Positions 9,501 to 17,207 of a DNA stretch of 36,453 nucleotides are shown one piece after another. Below the pieces are notes generated by a model. It did not search any database. It was given only the letters and a program-made list of their open reading frames with translations, and was not told where the DNA came from. A program made the translations under genes and the position numbers. The stretch's first letter is position 1, and each line of letters begins with the position of its first letter. Source of the DNA: an uncultured Oscillospiraceae bacterium (GTDB lineage: Bacteria; Bacillota; Clostridia; Oscillospirales; Oscillospiraceae); contig CAKTJA010000004.1 of assembly GCA_934567115.1 (NCBI GenBank), forward strand, positions 1 to 36,453. Reading direction: 5' to 3'.

Positions 9501-11378
9501 TTATTTCATCAGCTGCGCGACCAGATCGGTGTAGCCGCTGGGATCGTCGAGGGGAAGCCCGGCGATGAGGAGCGCCTGATCGCAGAGGATCTTCGCATAC
9601 AGCTCTGCCTTGGCGCGGTCGGTCTCCATGGCCGCCTCCATGGCCTTGACGGCGGGATGGGCGGTGTTCAGCTCAAGGATGCGGTCGGCGTGGATGGGCG
9701 CGGGCATTTGGAGGCTCTTGAAATACTTCTCCATTTCGAAGCTCAGTCCCTCCCCGGCCGTCATGCAGACAGGGTGCGTTTTCAGGCGGCGCGAGGCCTT
9801 TGCCTCCTTGATCCGGTCGCCGAGCACCTCCTTGACGAAGCTCATCAGCGCCGGCTTTTCGTCGATCTCCGGCTTGTCCCCGCCGTCAAGCTCCGTCTCG
9901 CCGTCCAGGATCGAACGGAACTCCTTGTCCGCATAGCGCCCGAGCGCCTGCAAAACGAACTCGTCCGCCTCGCCGGTGAGATAGAGGATCTCGTAATTTT
10001 TCTCCTTCGGAAGCTCCGTCTGCGGCAGCCGGTCGATTGCGGCGACGCTTTCGCCCGCAGCGTAGTAGATATACTTCTGCTCCGCCGGCATGCGGTCTAC
10101 ATACTCGCGCAGCGACGTGAGCTTTTTCTCCGTCGAGGAGTGGAACAGCAGCAGCTCGCGCAGCGCGTCCCTGCGGCTCTCTCCGCCCTCGCCGGCCACG
10201 CCGTAGCAGATGGCCCGCCCGAAGCTTTCGTAAAACTCCTCATAGCCCGCGCGGTCGTCGCGCATGAATTTCTCAAGGTCGGCGCGGATCTTCTTTTCAA
10301 GGCTTGCCGCGATGACCTTGAGCTGACGATCGTGCTGAAGCAGCTCGCGCGAGATGTTCAGGCTCAGGTCGGGCGACTCCACCACGCCGCGCACGAAGCG
10401 CAGGTATTCGGGCAGCAGCGCGTCGCACGCGTCCATGATCATCACGCCCGCGCTGTAGAGCTGCAATCCCTTGCGGTAGCTCTCGCTGTAGAAGTCCATC
10501 GGGCGGCGGGAGGGGAGAAACAGCAGCGCGCGATAGGTCACCGCGCCCTCGACGCTGGCGGTGATGATGCGCCGGGGCTTGTCGAACTCGTGCGTAAGCC
10601 CCTGATAAAACTTTTCGTACTCCTCGTCGGAGACCTCCGTGCGCTTGCGCTGCCAGAGGGGGACCATGGAGTTGACGGTCGTCATTTCGTCAACGTATTC
10701 GTATTCCGGCTTTTCGGCGTCGCCGCCCTCCTTCTGCCGGCGCACGGGGCGCAGCATGCGGATGGGGTAGCGGATATAATCCGAGTATTTCTTCACCAGC
10801 TCGTAGATCCGCCGCCCGTCAAGATATTCGCTGAAGCTTTCCTCGTCGGCGTCGGGCTTGATGTGCATAATGACGTCGGTGCCGACGCTGTCCTTTTCGC
10901 ACTCGGAAACGGTATAGCCGTCCGCCCCGGCGCTCTGCCAGCGCCACGCGGTCTCCTCGCCGTATTTTCTGGTAATGACGGTGATCTCGTCGGCCACCAT
11001 GAACGCGGAGTAGAAGCCCACGCCGAACTGACCGATAACGTCGATCCCCTCGCTCTGCTCCGCCTCCTGACGGAAGCGGTACGAACCGGAGGACGCGATA
11101 ACGCCGAGGTTGTTCTCAAGCTCCTCCCGGTCCATGCCGATGCCGTTGTCGCTCACGGTCAGCGTGCGCGCCTCGGGGTCCGCAGAAATGACGATGCGGA
11201 AGTCGCTGCGGCTGAGACCGACTCCGTCGTCCGTCAGCGAGAGGTAGCAGAGCTTGTCAATGGCGTCGCTCGCGTTCGAGATGATCTCGCGCAGGAAGAT
11301 TTCCTTGTGCGTGTAAATCGAGTTGACCATCAGGTCGAGCAGACGCTTGGATTCCGCCTTAAACTGTTTTTTTGCCAT
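9501..11378 (-). CDS. htpG: HtpG, Hsp90-family chaperone
   Basis: The protein has 625 residues, the usual bacterial Hsp90 length. The GHKL ATPase domain has NASDAIDK (35-42), DNGIGMD (77-83) and GQFGVGF (116-122). The middle domain and the C-terminal dimerisation domain follow, with no eukaryotic MEEVD tail. It is a cytoplasmic ATP-dependent chaperone. The ATG follows AAGGAG by 9 nt. The gene begins 64 nt after the end of mnmE in the same orientation; the gap is AT-rich and could hold a weak promoter, but none is clear. Confidence 0.97.
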   Translation of the reverse strand: MAKKQFKAESKRLLDLMVNSIYTHKEIFLREIISNASDAIDKLCYLSLTDDGVGLSRSDFRIVISADPEARTLTVSDNGIGMDREELENNLGVIASSGSYRFRQEAEQSEGIDVIGQFGVGFYSAFMVADEITVITRKYGEETAWRWQSAGADGYTVSECEKDSVGTDVIMHIKPDADEESFSEYLDGRRIYELVKKYSDYIRYPIRMLRPVRRQKEGGDAEKPEYEYVDEMTTVNSMVPLWQRKRTEVSDEEYEKFYQGLTHEFDKPRRIITASVEGAVTYRALLFLPSRRPMDFYSESYRKGLQLYSAGVMIMDACDALLPEYLRFVRGVVESPDLSLNISRELLQHDRQLKVIAASLEKKIRADLEKFMRDDRAGYEEFYESFGRAICYGVAGEGGESRRDALRELLLFHSSTEKKLTSLREYVDRMPAEQKYIYYAAGESVAAIDRLPQTELPKEKNYEILYLTGEADEFVLQALGRYADKEFRSILDGETELDGGDKPEIDEKPALMSFVKEVLGDRIKEAKASRRLKTHPVCMTAGEGLSFEMEKYFKSLQMPAPIHADRILELNTAHPAVKAMEAAMETDRAKAELYAKILCDQALLIAGLPLDDPSGYTDLVAQLMK

Positions 11379-11442
11379 GGGGCAGCATCTCCTTTGGTTA
11401 AATTGATTCGGTGTGTATTTTTAAAGGTTTTTGGATAACGAT

Positions 11443-12819
11443 TTATTTCCCGACGCAGAAGCGCTCGAAGATGCGCGCGACCATATCGTCCCGCGCCGTT
11501 CGACCCGTCAGCTCGCCCAGCGCCGTCTGCGCGCCTTCGATCTCGGTGAGCACCACGTCGGGCGTTATACCGGAGAGCAGAGCGTCTTTCGCGGCGCGGA
11601 GGTGGTCAAGCGCGCGGCCGACCGCTTCCGCCTGACGGGTGTTGGTCAAAAGCGCCGCACCGGCGTTCGGCTCGGGATACAGCGCGGCGACCGCGCGCTC
11701 CAGCGCGTCAAAGCCCTGACGCGTGACGGAGGAAACGGAGATCACCGCCTCCGGGTCGCGACCGGTCACGTCCGCCGCGCCGCAGGTCCCGCCGCCAAGG
11801 TCGCTTTTGGTCAGCAGAAGGAGCCACGGCCTACCGCTTTTCGCCGCAAGCGCGATGGGGGCAAGCTGTTCGTGCGTGTACGCCGTGCCGCTTGCGTCGA
11901 GCAGGGCGAGAATAAGGTCGGCCTGCTCAAGCGCATGGCGTGAGCGCTCCACGCCCAGCCGCTCCACCGCGTCGTCCGTGTCGCGGATACCGGCGGTGTC
12001 GATCAGGCGCAGCGGAACGCCGCCGACAATGACGCGCTCCTCCACCGTGTCCCGCGTCGTTCCGGGAAGCTCGGTGACGATGGCGCGCTCATAGCCGGCG
12101 AGGGCGTTGAAGAGCGAGCTTTTCCCGGCGTTCGGCGCGCCGACGATGACGGTCTCTGCGCCGGACTTCAGGACTCTGCCGCGCGCGAATGTGCCGAGCA
12201 GGGCGGTAAGCGTCTGCATGCCCGCCGTAAGCGTGCGCTCCGTCTCCTCCCGCGTAAGGTCCTCAAGGTCCTCGTCAGGGTAATCCACCACGGCGTAGAA
12301 GCGCCCGGAAAGCTCCAGCAGCGCGTCGTAGACCTGCTCGACCGGGCGGCGCAGCGCGCCGTCCACCTGCGCGGCGGCGAGACGCGCGGCCTCGGCGGTC
12401 TCCGCCTCGATAAGATCAATGACGGCCTCCGCCTCGGTAAGGTCCAGCTTTCCGTTCAGAAAGGCGCGCCGGGTGAATTCACCGGCCTCCGCCTGCCTCG
12501 CGCCTGCGGCAAAGGCGGCGCGCACAACCTCGCTGAGGACGACGGGGGAGCCGTGGCAGTGCAGCTCCGCGCATTCCTCTCCGGTGTAGCTGTGCGCGGC
12601 GGCAAAGCGGACGGCAAGCGCATGATCGACGGCGCGCCCGTCCGCATCCCGTACCGTTCCGAGGGTCATGCGGCGCGGCGGCAGCGCCGATGCGCGCGAG
12701 CCGTCCGCCGGGGAGAACAGCGCGTCGAGCACCTGCGCAGTGCGTTCGCCGCTGATGCGCACGACGCCGACGGCGGACAGGCCCCGGGCCGTCGCGATGG
12801 CGGCAATGGTATCAGACAT
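11443..12819 (-). CDS. mnmE: MnmE (TrmE), tRNA wobble-uridine GTPase
   Basis: The protein has 458 residues. The N-terminal tetrahydrofolate-binding domain begins MSDTIAAIATARG. A helical domain follows, with an inserted G domain: G1 GAPNAGKSS (227-235), G2/G3 ELPGTTRDT and DTAG, and a G4 reading TKSD instead of NKxD. The protein ends with FCVGK, the conserved C-terminal CxGK motif that supplies the catalytic cysteine. With MnmG it forms the (c)mnm5 modification at U34 of several tRNAs; mnmG is not in this window. The ATG follows GAAGGAG by 8-9 nt, and the frame upstream of it is not conserved in style. In many Firmicutes mnmE lies near rnpA, yidC and jag, which are not seen here. Confidence 0.96.
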   Translation of the reverse strand: MSDTIAAIATARGLSAVGVVRISGERTAQVLDALFSPADGSRASALPPRRMTLGTVRDADGRAVDHALAVRFAAAHSYTGEECAELHCHGSPVVLSEVVRAAFAAGARQAEAGEFTRRAFLNGKLDLTEAEAVIDLIEAETAEAARLAAAQVDGALRRPVEQVYDALLELSGRFYAVVDYPDEDLEDLTREETERTLTAGMQTLTALLGTFARGRVLKSGAETVIVGAPNAGKSSLFNALAGYERAIVTELPGTTRDTVEERVIVGGVPLRLIDTAGIRDTDDAVERLGVERSRHALEQADLILALLDASGTAYTHEQLAPIALAAKSGRPWLLLLTKSDLGGGTCGAADVTGRDPEAVISVSSVTRQGFDALERAVAALYPEPNAGAALLTNTRQAEAVGRALDHLRAAKDALLSGITPDVVLTEIEGAQTALGELTGRTARDDMVARIFERFCVGK

Positions 12820-12890
12820 GAAGGCAGCTCCTTCCAACAGGGTCGCTCCGCGCGCCCCGGGAAAGGGGGACGCGGGAGGCATTACAATAA

Positions 12891-12919
12891 ATTTTATCAC
12901 AAGGCGCCGTGCATTTCAA
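12891..12919 (-). promoter_or_regulatory. Promoter of mnmE
   Basis: On the minus strand TTGAAA (12919-12914) and TAAAAT (12896-12891) are separated by 17 bp. A GGCGC/GCGCC-based inverted repeat (about 12899-12933) lies across the spacer and upstream region. Confidence 0.6.
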
Positions 12920-12933
12920 GAGAGCGCCTTTGT

Positions 12934-12962
12934 GCATGTTTCCGACCGCGCACGCATATAGT
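12934..12962 (+). promoter_or_regulatory. Sigma-E-like promoter of spoIIID
   Basis: GCATGTTT (12934-12941) and CATATAGT (12955-12962) are spaced by 13 bp. They resemble the mother-cell sigma-E consensus (ATA-type -35 and CATACA-T -10). spoIIID is a known sigma-E target in Bacillus and Clostridia. The match is imperfect. Confidence 0.5.
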
Positions 12963-12992
12963 GAAGCAACTCGAATAGGGAGTGTTTCGTTC

Positions 12993-13241
12993 ATGAAGGG
13001 AAATATCGAAGAGCGGGCCTGCGATCTGGCAGTCTACATCATAGAAAACCGCACGACGGTGCGCGCCGCGGCAAAAAAATTCGGCATCAGCAAGAGCACC
13101 GTACATAAGGATCTTCAGGATCGGCTTCCGCAGATCAATCACAGCCTCTACCTTCAGGTGAAAGAGATCCTTGAGATCAACAAGGCGCAGCGCCACATTC
13201 GCGGGGGGATCGCCACAAGAAAAAAATACAAGGGGATCTGA
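12993..13241 (+). CDS. spoIIID: SpoIIID, mother-cell sporulation regulator
   Basis: The protein has 82 residues, matching the family length. It contains the helix-turn-helix TTVRAAAKKFGISKSTVHKD, the hallmark DLQDRLPQINHSLYLQVKEI and the basic C-terminal HIRGGIATRKKYK. SpoIIID is a sequence-specific regulator that activates and represses sigma-E-dependent genes in the mother cell, including sigK. Its presence is the best evidence that the organism forms spores or descends from spore formers. The ATG follows TAGGGAG by about 10 nt, and a sigma-E-like promoter lies 31 nt further upstream. An in-frame ATG upstream exists but falls inside that promoter. Confidence 0.96.
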   Translation: MKGNIEERACDLAVYIIENRTTVRAAAKKFGISKSTVHKDLQDRLPQINHSLYLQVKEILEINKAQRHIRGGIATRKKYKGI

Positions 13242-13290
13242 AACCTTTTGCGTCAAATTTCGTCCAATATAAATGCCCTTGTCTGTCGAG

Positions 13291-13342
13291 GGCGCCGCCG
13301 GCTGATGAAGCGCGCCTGTTTCCGTCAGCCGACGGCGGCGCC
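13291..13342 (+). terminator. GC-rich hairpin after spoIIID, weak terminator
   Basis: A long stem pairs 13291-13305 with 13325-13342, with a three-base bulge and a loop of about 19 nt. No T tract follows, so it is either a factor-dependent or leaky terminator, or simply a structured spacer. The 244-bp gap otherwise holds only the promoter of the LCP gene. Confidence 0.45.
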
Positions 13343-13404
13343 GCCGGGGTGTGCGCAGTCGGCCGCGAATTTTTCCCGGCGGGCCGCGCGCCCCGTTTTT
13401 CCTC

Positions 13405-13433
13405 TTGTAGTTTGTTGACATAATGTGTATAAT
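13405..13433 (+). promoter_or_regulatory. Promoter of LCP-SLH operon
   Basis: A perfect TATAAT (13428-13433) has TTGTAG 17 bp upstream (13405-13410). A TTGACA lies between them, but only 7 bp from the -10, so it is not the functional -35. The start codon is about 52 nt downstream. Confidence 0.65.
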
Positions 13434-13485
13434 ACGGGTACGACAGATTTCGACGCACTACACACGGAAAGGAACGTATACCGCC

Positions 13486-14499
13486 ATGCAGAAAAAGAAA
13501 TCCGTAAGGCACACGGAACGCCTTGCGGTCACGCTGCTGTCTCTGCTGTTTTTGACGACCGCCGTTTTCGCCACGGTCAAATATGTCTTCCGCGCACCGG
13601 AGATCGAACAGGACAAGCCCGTTACGCCGAGCGAGGTCACGCCCGCGGAGGAGGACGGCGGCACGCAGGAGCCGCTTCCCGCCGGCCGCGCGCGTAAGCA
13701 GTACTGTTACACGATCCTCGTTTCCGGGCTTGACGACGGAAACGGCGGAAGCGACACCAATATGCTCGTCCGCTTCGACGCGCCGAACAAAACGATCGAC
13801 GTCGTCAGCCTTCCGCGCGACACGCTGCTGCACAACGAGTATAAGAACAATAAGCTCAACTTCGCCTACGCCAAGGGAGGGACCGAGCTGCTGCAAAGCG
13901 AGATAGAAAATCTTCTCGGCGTCCCGGTGGATTTTTACGTCAAGGTCGATCTCAAGGGCTTCATCGCGCTCGTCGATCAGATCGACGGCGTGGACTTCGA
14001 CATTCCGGAGGATATGGACTACGACGATCCGGTTCAGGACCTGCACATTCACTTTAAAAAGGGGCCGCGCCACCTGAACGGTCAGGAGGCCATGGAGGTC
14101 GTCCGCTTCCGTAAGAACAACGACGACGGCAAGATCGCCTACGGCGGGCGGGCGGACATCGGCCGCATCGACACCCAGCAGGCCTTTCTCAAGGCCGTCG
14201 CAAAGCAGCTGTTACAGCTTGGCAATCTTAAAAACATCCCGGCGCTGGTCGATATTTTCTGCACCTATGTCAAAACGGACCTTACGACCGGGAACCTCGT
14301 CTGGCTGGGCAACGAGGCGCTCAATATCGGCGTGGAGAACCTGAGCTTCCACACCCTGCCGGGAGACGGCACGGGCTATTACCGCAAGCAGTCTGTTTAT
14401 GTGCTCGATCCGGAGGCCACGCTCGCGCTGGTCAACGAGGCGCTCAACCCCTATGAGGAGCCGCTGACCGCCGAGGATCTGGACATTCTTGTTCCCTGA
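13486..14499 (+). CDS. LytR-CpsA-Psr (LCP) family cell-wall ligase
   Basis: The protein has 337 residues. It has a short basic cytoplasmic N-terminus, one transmembrane helix (about 13-33), a Glu/Pro-rich linker and an extracellular LCP domain. The catalytic core shows VVSLPRDTLL, with the conserved Arg and Asp, and the later HLNGQEAMEVVRFRKN and GRIDTQQAFLKAV blocks. LCP proteins transfer undecaprenyl-linked polymers such as teichoic acid or capsule to peptidoglycan. No dedicated polymer cluster is nearby, so the substrate is unknown. The ATG is preceded by GGAAAGGA at a long spacing of about 12 nt. The SLH protein gene starts 12 nt after the stop, so both probably act at the cell wall. Confidence 0.9.
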   Translation: MQKKKSVRHTERLAVTLLSLLFLTTAVFATVKYVFRAPEIEQDKPVTPSEVTPAEEDGGTQEPLPAGRARKQYCYTILVSGLDDGNGGSDTNMLVRFDAPNKTIDVVSLPRDTLLHNEYKNNKLNFAYAKGGTELLQSEIENLLGVPVDFYVKVDLKGFIALVDQIDGVDFDIPEDMDYDDPVQDLHIHFKKGPRHLNGQEAMEVVRFRKNNDDGKIAYGGRADIGRIDTQQAFLKAVAKQLLQLGNLKNIPALVDIFCTYVKTDLTTGNLVWLGNEALNIGVENLSFHTLPGDGTGYYRKQSVYVLDPEATLALVNEALNPYEEPLTAEDLDILVP

Positions 14500-14511
14500 G
14501 GAGGCTGTGTC

Positions 14512-15960
14512 ATGATGAAAAAAACAGCTCTTTTTGCCTGTTCGCTTGCGCTTGCGCTTGCGTTTTCGCTGTCGATCGCCGCGCGGGCGGAGGAGACCGC
14601 CGCGTCCCCCTTTGTCCGCGTACGCGCCTATGAGGAACAGTTTTCCGACGTGGGCGCACAGGCGTGGTATCACGGCAGCGTTGCCGCGCTGTATGAGTAC
14701 GGGCTGACGGAGGGCGCGGGCGAGGGGAAATACGCGCCCGACGAGAACGTTACGCTTGCCGAGCTGGCGGTCCTCTCCGCGCGCATTCACGCCGCCTACA
14801 GCGGTGAGAGCGTCCCCGCCGCGCAGCAGGGCGAGGCGTGGTACCAGCCCGGCGTGGACTATCTGAAAGCCAGGGGACTGTTCGACAGCCGTCTGGACGG
14901 CGCGCTCACCGCCCCGGCCACGCGCGCGCAGATGGCGGGCTTTCTTGCCGCCGCGCTTCCGGAGGAGTGGTATGACGAACGCAACGCCTCTGCGGTGAAC
15001 GAGGGCTATGCGCTGCGCCGCTTTATTACGGACGTGAACGACTACACGCCCTTTCAGCAGGAGATCCTTCGGCTGTACAGATGGGGCGTTGTGGGCGGGG
15101 CGGACGCGAGCGGCTCCTTTCACCCGGACGACGGGTTGAAGCGCAGCGAGGCCGCCGCGCTGATCGTGCGCATGATCGACCCCGCCGCGCGGCTCACGCT
15201 CGACTGGCAGATCCTGCCCTATCGCTCCGCCGTTGGGACGACCTATGAACAGCTGATCGACGCGCCGGACGCGGTGACGCAGAGCCCGTCGATCGACGAT
15301 GAGGCGGCGATCGACGCGCTGGTTCGGCAGATGCTGAGCGCCGGCTCCCATTCGATCGCGCTTCAATATGACCGGGGACTGACAACGGATGAGACCTCCC
15401 GCCTTACCCGGGCCTTTACCGCCGGCGTCAAGCGCTACTGCGAGCAGATGTACAACTCCGCGACCTGCCGCGCCTATTCCTCCGGTAAGGTGCAGCTGTC
15501 CTTTTCCTCCACGGCCTGCGACGACGATACGCTTGTGCGCTATCGCGCTGAGACGATGGAGCGCGCCGCCGCCGTGCATGACGCGCTGTGGGAGAGCGGA
15601 TATCTGCGCGACGATATGAGCCAGTATGAGCTGGCCCGCGCCTATTTTGTCTGGCTGTGCGAGAACTGCGTCTATGACGGCGGGGCGGTGGGGGACGATT
15701 CCGTCAGCCACCTTGCCTACGGCGCGCTGGTGAACGGCGTCGCCGTGTGCGACGGCTATACGGGCGCGTACAACCTTCTGCTTCGGCTGGAGGGGATCGA
15801 GTGTACGTCGCTGTTCAACGAGGACCATATCTGGACCGTCGCCGTGCTTGACGGCGTGAGCCGTCATATCGACGTGACGTGGGGCGATCAGGGTGCGCGC
15901 GCGGAGCTGGAGTTTTTCGGCATGACAGAGGAGCAGTCGCGCGAGAAGCACGCGTGGTGA
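14512..15960 (+). CDS. SLH-domain protein with transglutaminase-like domain
   Basis: The protein has 482 residues. A signal peptide ends near AARA/EE (26). Up to three S-layer homology repeats follow at about 44-215 (FSDVGAQAWYHGSVAALYEYG; WYQPGVDYLKARGLF; ITDVNDYTPFQQEILRLYRWG), which bind pyruvylated wall polymers. The C-terminal half is a transglutaminase-like domain with the triad C413 (GVAVCDGYTGAYN), H439 (NEDHIWTVAVLDG) and D454 (HIDVTWGD). It could be a surface protease, a crosslinker or a peptidoglycan-linked enzyme. The SLH repeats are N-terminal, which is less common than C-terminal. GGAGG lies 8 nt before the first ATG; a second ATG follows directly. It is cotranscribed with the LCP gene, which may build its wall anchor. 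It is followed by repeat copy B. Confidence 0.88.
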   Translation: MMKKTALFACSLALALAFSLSIAARAEETAASPFVRVRAYEEQFSDVGAQAWYHGSVAALYEYGLTEGAGEGKYAPDENVTLAELAVLSARIHAAYSGESVPAAQQGEAWYQPGVDYLKARGLFDSRLDGALTAPATRAQMAGFLAAALPEEWYDERNASAVNEGYALRRFITDVNDYTPFQQEILRLYRWGVVGGADASGSFHPDDGLKRSEAAALIVRMIDPAARLTLDWQILPYRSAVGTTYEQLIDAPDAVTQSPSIDDEAAIDALVRQMLSAGSHSIALQYDRGLTTDETSRLTRAFTAGVKRYCEQMYNSATCRAYSSGKVQLSFSSTACDDDTLVRYRAETMERAAAVHDALWESGYLRDDMSQYELARAYFVWLCENCVYDGGAVGDDSVSHLAYGALVNGVAVCDGYTGAYNLLLRLEGIECTSLFNEDHIWTVAVLDGVSRHIDVTWGDQGARAELEFFGMTEEQSREKHAW

Positions 15961-15990
15961 GCGCCGTCTTTGCAGGAATGTGCGAAAACG

Positions 15991-16220
15991 AGGACCGTCC
16001 GGAGGCTTCCGGACGGTCCTTGGCGATTATATAAGAAGAACAGGCTTCCCGCAGCGGAAAGGAAGGGTGTGTGCGGGAAACCCATGAAGGGTGTCCCGCG
16101 CCTTTTGAAATCAACGGTTTTCAGGGCGTTGAAAAGGGCCTGAAAACCTGCTCAGCGGGGAGAAAAAACTTTTTCGACACGCTGAGGACCGTCCGGAGGC
16201 TTCCGGACGGTCCTCGTTTT
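15991..16220 (+). repeat. Twin-hairpin 3'-end element, copy B
   Basis: This fills most of the 305-bp gap between the SLH protein and the convergent transporter. The order is the same as in copy A. First is a perfect 13-bp hairpin (15991-16020) without a T tract. A purine box CGGAAAGGAAG (16055-16065) follows. Next is a hairpin at 16073-16099 with GCGGG/CCCGC, the same A-U and A.G step, and ACCC/GGGT closing loop ATGAA. Then come a 10-bp hairpin (16116-16148), a hairpin CTCAGCG/CGCTGAG (16151-16186) and a terminator. The terminator hairpin at 16185-16214 is identical, base for base over 30 nt, to the first hairpin. Stem sequences differ from copy A by paired changes, so folding rather than sequence is conserved. 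Its function is unknown. Confidence 0.75.
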
Positions 16221-16222
16221 TT
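16184..16222 (+). terminator. Intrinsic terminator closing repeat copy B
   Basis: A perfect 14-bp stem with a 4-nt GGCT loop (16184-16215) is followed by CGTTTTTT. It terminates the LCP-SLH operon. On the minus strand no T tract follows, so it is not an obvious terminator for the convergent transporter operon. Confidence 0.85.
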
Positions 16223-16265
16223 GCTGCAAGTGCGGCGGAGCGCCGTGTGCATGGCGGCTCCAGGT

Positions 16266-17207
16266 TCAGCGCTGGCCCTTGTCGTAGGGGATGCCCTCCG
16301 CCTTGGGAGCGCGGGAACGCCCAGAGGTAAAGGCCAGAACGATGAGCGAGATGATGTACGGCATCATGTTGTACACAGGGCTGGGGATATTCATCTGCGC
16401 AAGGAAGTCGAAGCCCATATACACGTTGGACAGCGCGCGGAACAGACCGAACAGCAGGGCGGCGCCCGCGATGCGCAGGGGCTTCCACTGACCGAAGATC
16501 ATGACGGCGAGGGACAGGAAGCCGAAGCCGGCCACGCCGTACTCAAACCGCCATTCGGAGACGCCGGCGGTGATGAACACGATGCCGCCGATGCCGCCGA
16601 GAAAGCCGGAGATCAGAACGCCGGCCCAGCGCATTTTGTAAACGTTGATGCCCACGCTGTCCGCCGCCTGCGGATGCTCTCCGCAGGCCATCAGGCGAAG
16701 GCCGAAGCGCGTTTTGTAAAGCGTAATATAGGCTGCGGCAAGGAAAAGCAGCGTCACCAGCATGAACCAGCTGAACTCAAACGAGCCGATGCTGATCGTG
16801 AACGCCTTTTTCGCGCCGGCGTACTGAACGATGGAGGACACGTCGTCGGGGTTGGACGCGGTGTTGATGGCCTTGACGATAACGGTCGCCCCGGCGGTGC
16901 CGAGCAGGTTCAGCGCGGTGCCGACCAGCGTCTGGTCCGCCTTAAAGTTGATGCAGGCCACGGCGAGCAGACAGGAATAGAGCATGCCGACCGCTGCGGA
17001 GACCGCAAGCACCGCGAGAATCGTTGCGGCGGCGGAAAGATTGCCCGAAGCGTAGCGCATCATCAGCGCGCCGCCGAGCGCGCCCATGATCATGATGCCC
17101 TCAAGACCGAGGTTGATGACGCCGGAATGCTCGGAGAAGCAGCCGCCCAGCGCCACAAGGATCAGCACGGAGGCGAAGATCAGCGTATATTGAAGCAGCA
17201 GCGTCAT
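16266..17207 (-). CDS. BMP-type nucleoside ABC importer, permease 2
   Basis: The protein has 313 residues and is a polytopic permease of the branched-chain amino acid/ribose type (NupQ/YufQ-like). Landmarks are the N-terminal SGVINLGLEGIMIMGALGG and the loop KTRFGLRLMACGEHPQAADSVGINV, which contacts the ATPase. It has about eight to nine hydrophobic segments. It is the last gene of a BMP-ATPase-permease-permease cluster. Its start overlaps the stop of the first permease by 4 nt (ATGA). Nucleosides are the expected substrate from the NupNOPQ and RnsABCD systems, but no direct substrate signature is visible. Confidence 0.9.
   Translation of the reverse strand: MTLLLQYTLIFASVLILVALGGCFSEHSGVINLGLEGIMIMGALGGALMMRYASGNLSAAATILAVLAVSAAVGMLYSCLLAVACINFKADQTLVGTALNLLGTAGATVIVKAINTASNPDDVSSIVQYAGAKKAFTISIGSFEFSWFMLVTLLFLAAAYITLYKTRFGLRLMACGEHPQAADSVGINVYKMRWAGVLISGFLGGIGGIVFITAGVSEWRFEYGVAGFGFLSLAVMIFGQWKPLRIAGAALLFGLFRALSNVYMGFDFLAQMNIPSPVYNMMPYIISLIVLAFTSGRSRAPKAEGIPYDKGQR

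Noticed and set aside
9150..11438. 762-codon plus-strand open frame opposite htpG
   Set aside because: Antisense of a clear Hsp90 gene; no domain recognisable and no ribosome binding site logic.
13415..13433. TTGACA close to TATAAT as a promoter
   Set aside because: The gap is only 7 bp, too short for sigma-A; TTGTAG at 17 bp is used instead.
14212..15951. 579-codon minus-strand open frame opposite the SLH protein
   Set aside because: Shadow of a gene with signal peptide, SLH repeats and a catalytic triad on the plus strand.
16266..17207. Branched-chain amino acid (Liv) transporter assignment
   Set aside because: The permeases resemble LivHM distantly, but the tandem-fused ATPase and the BMP lipoprotein identify the nucleoside-type system.
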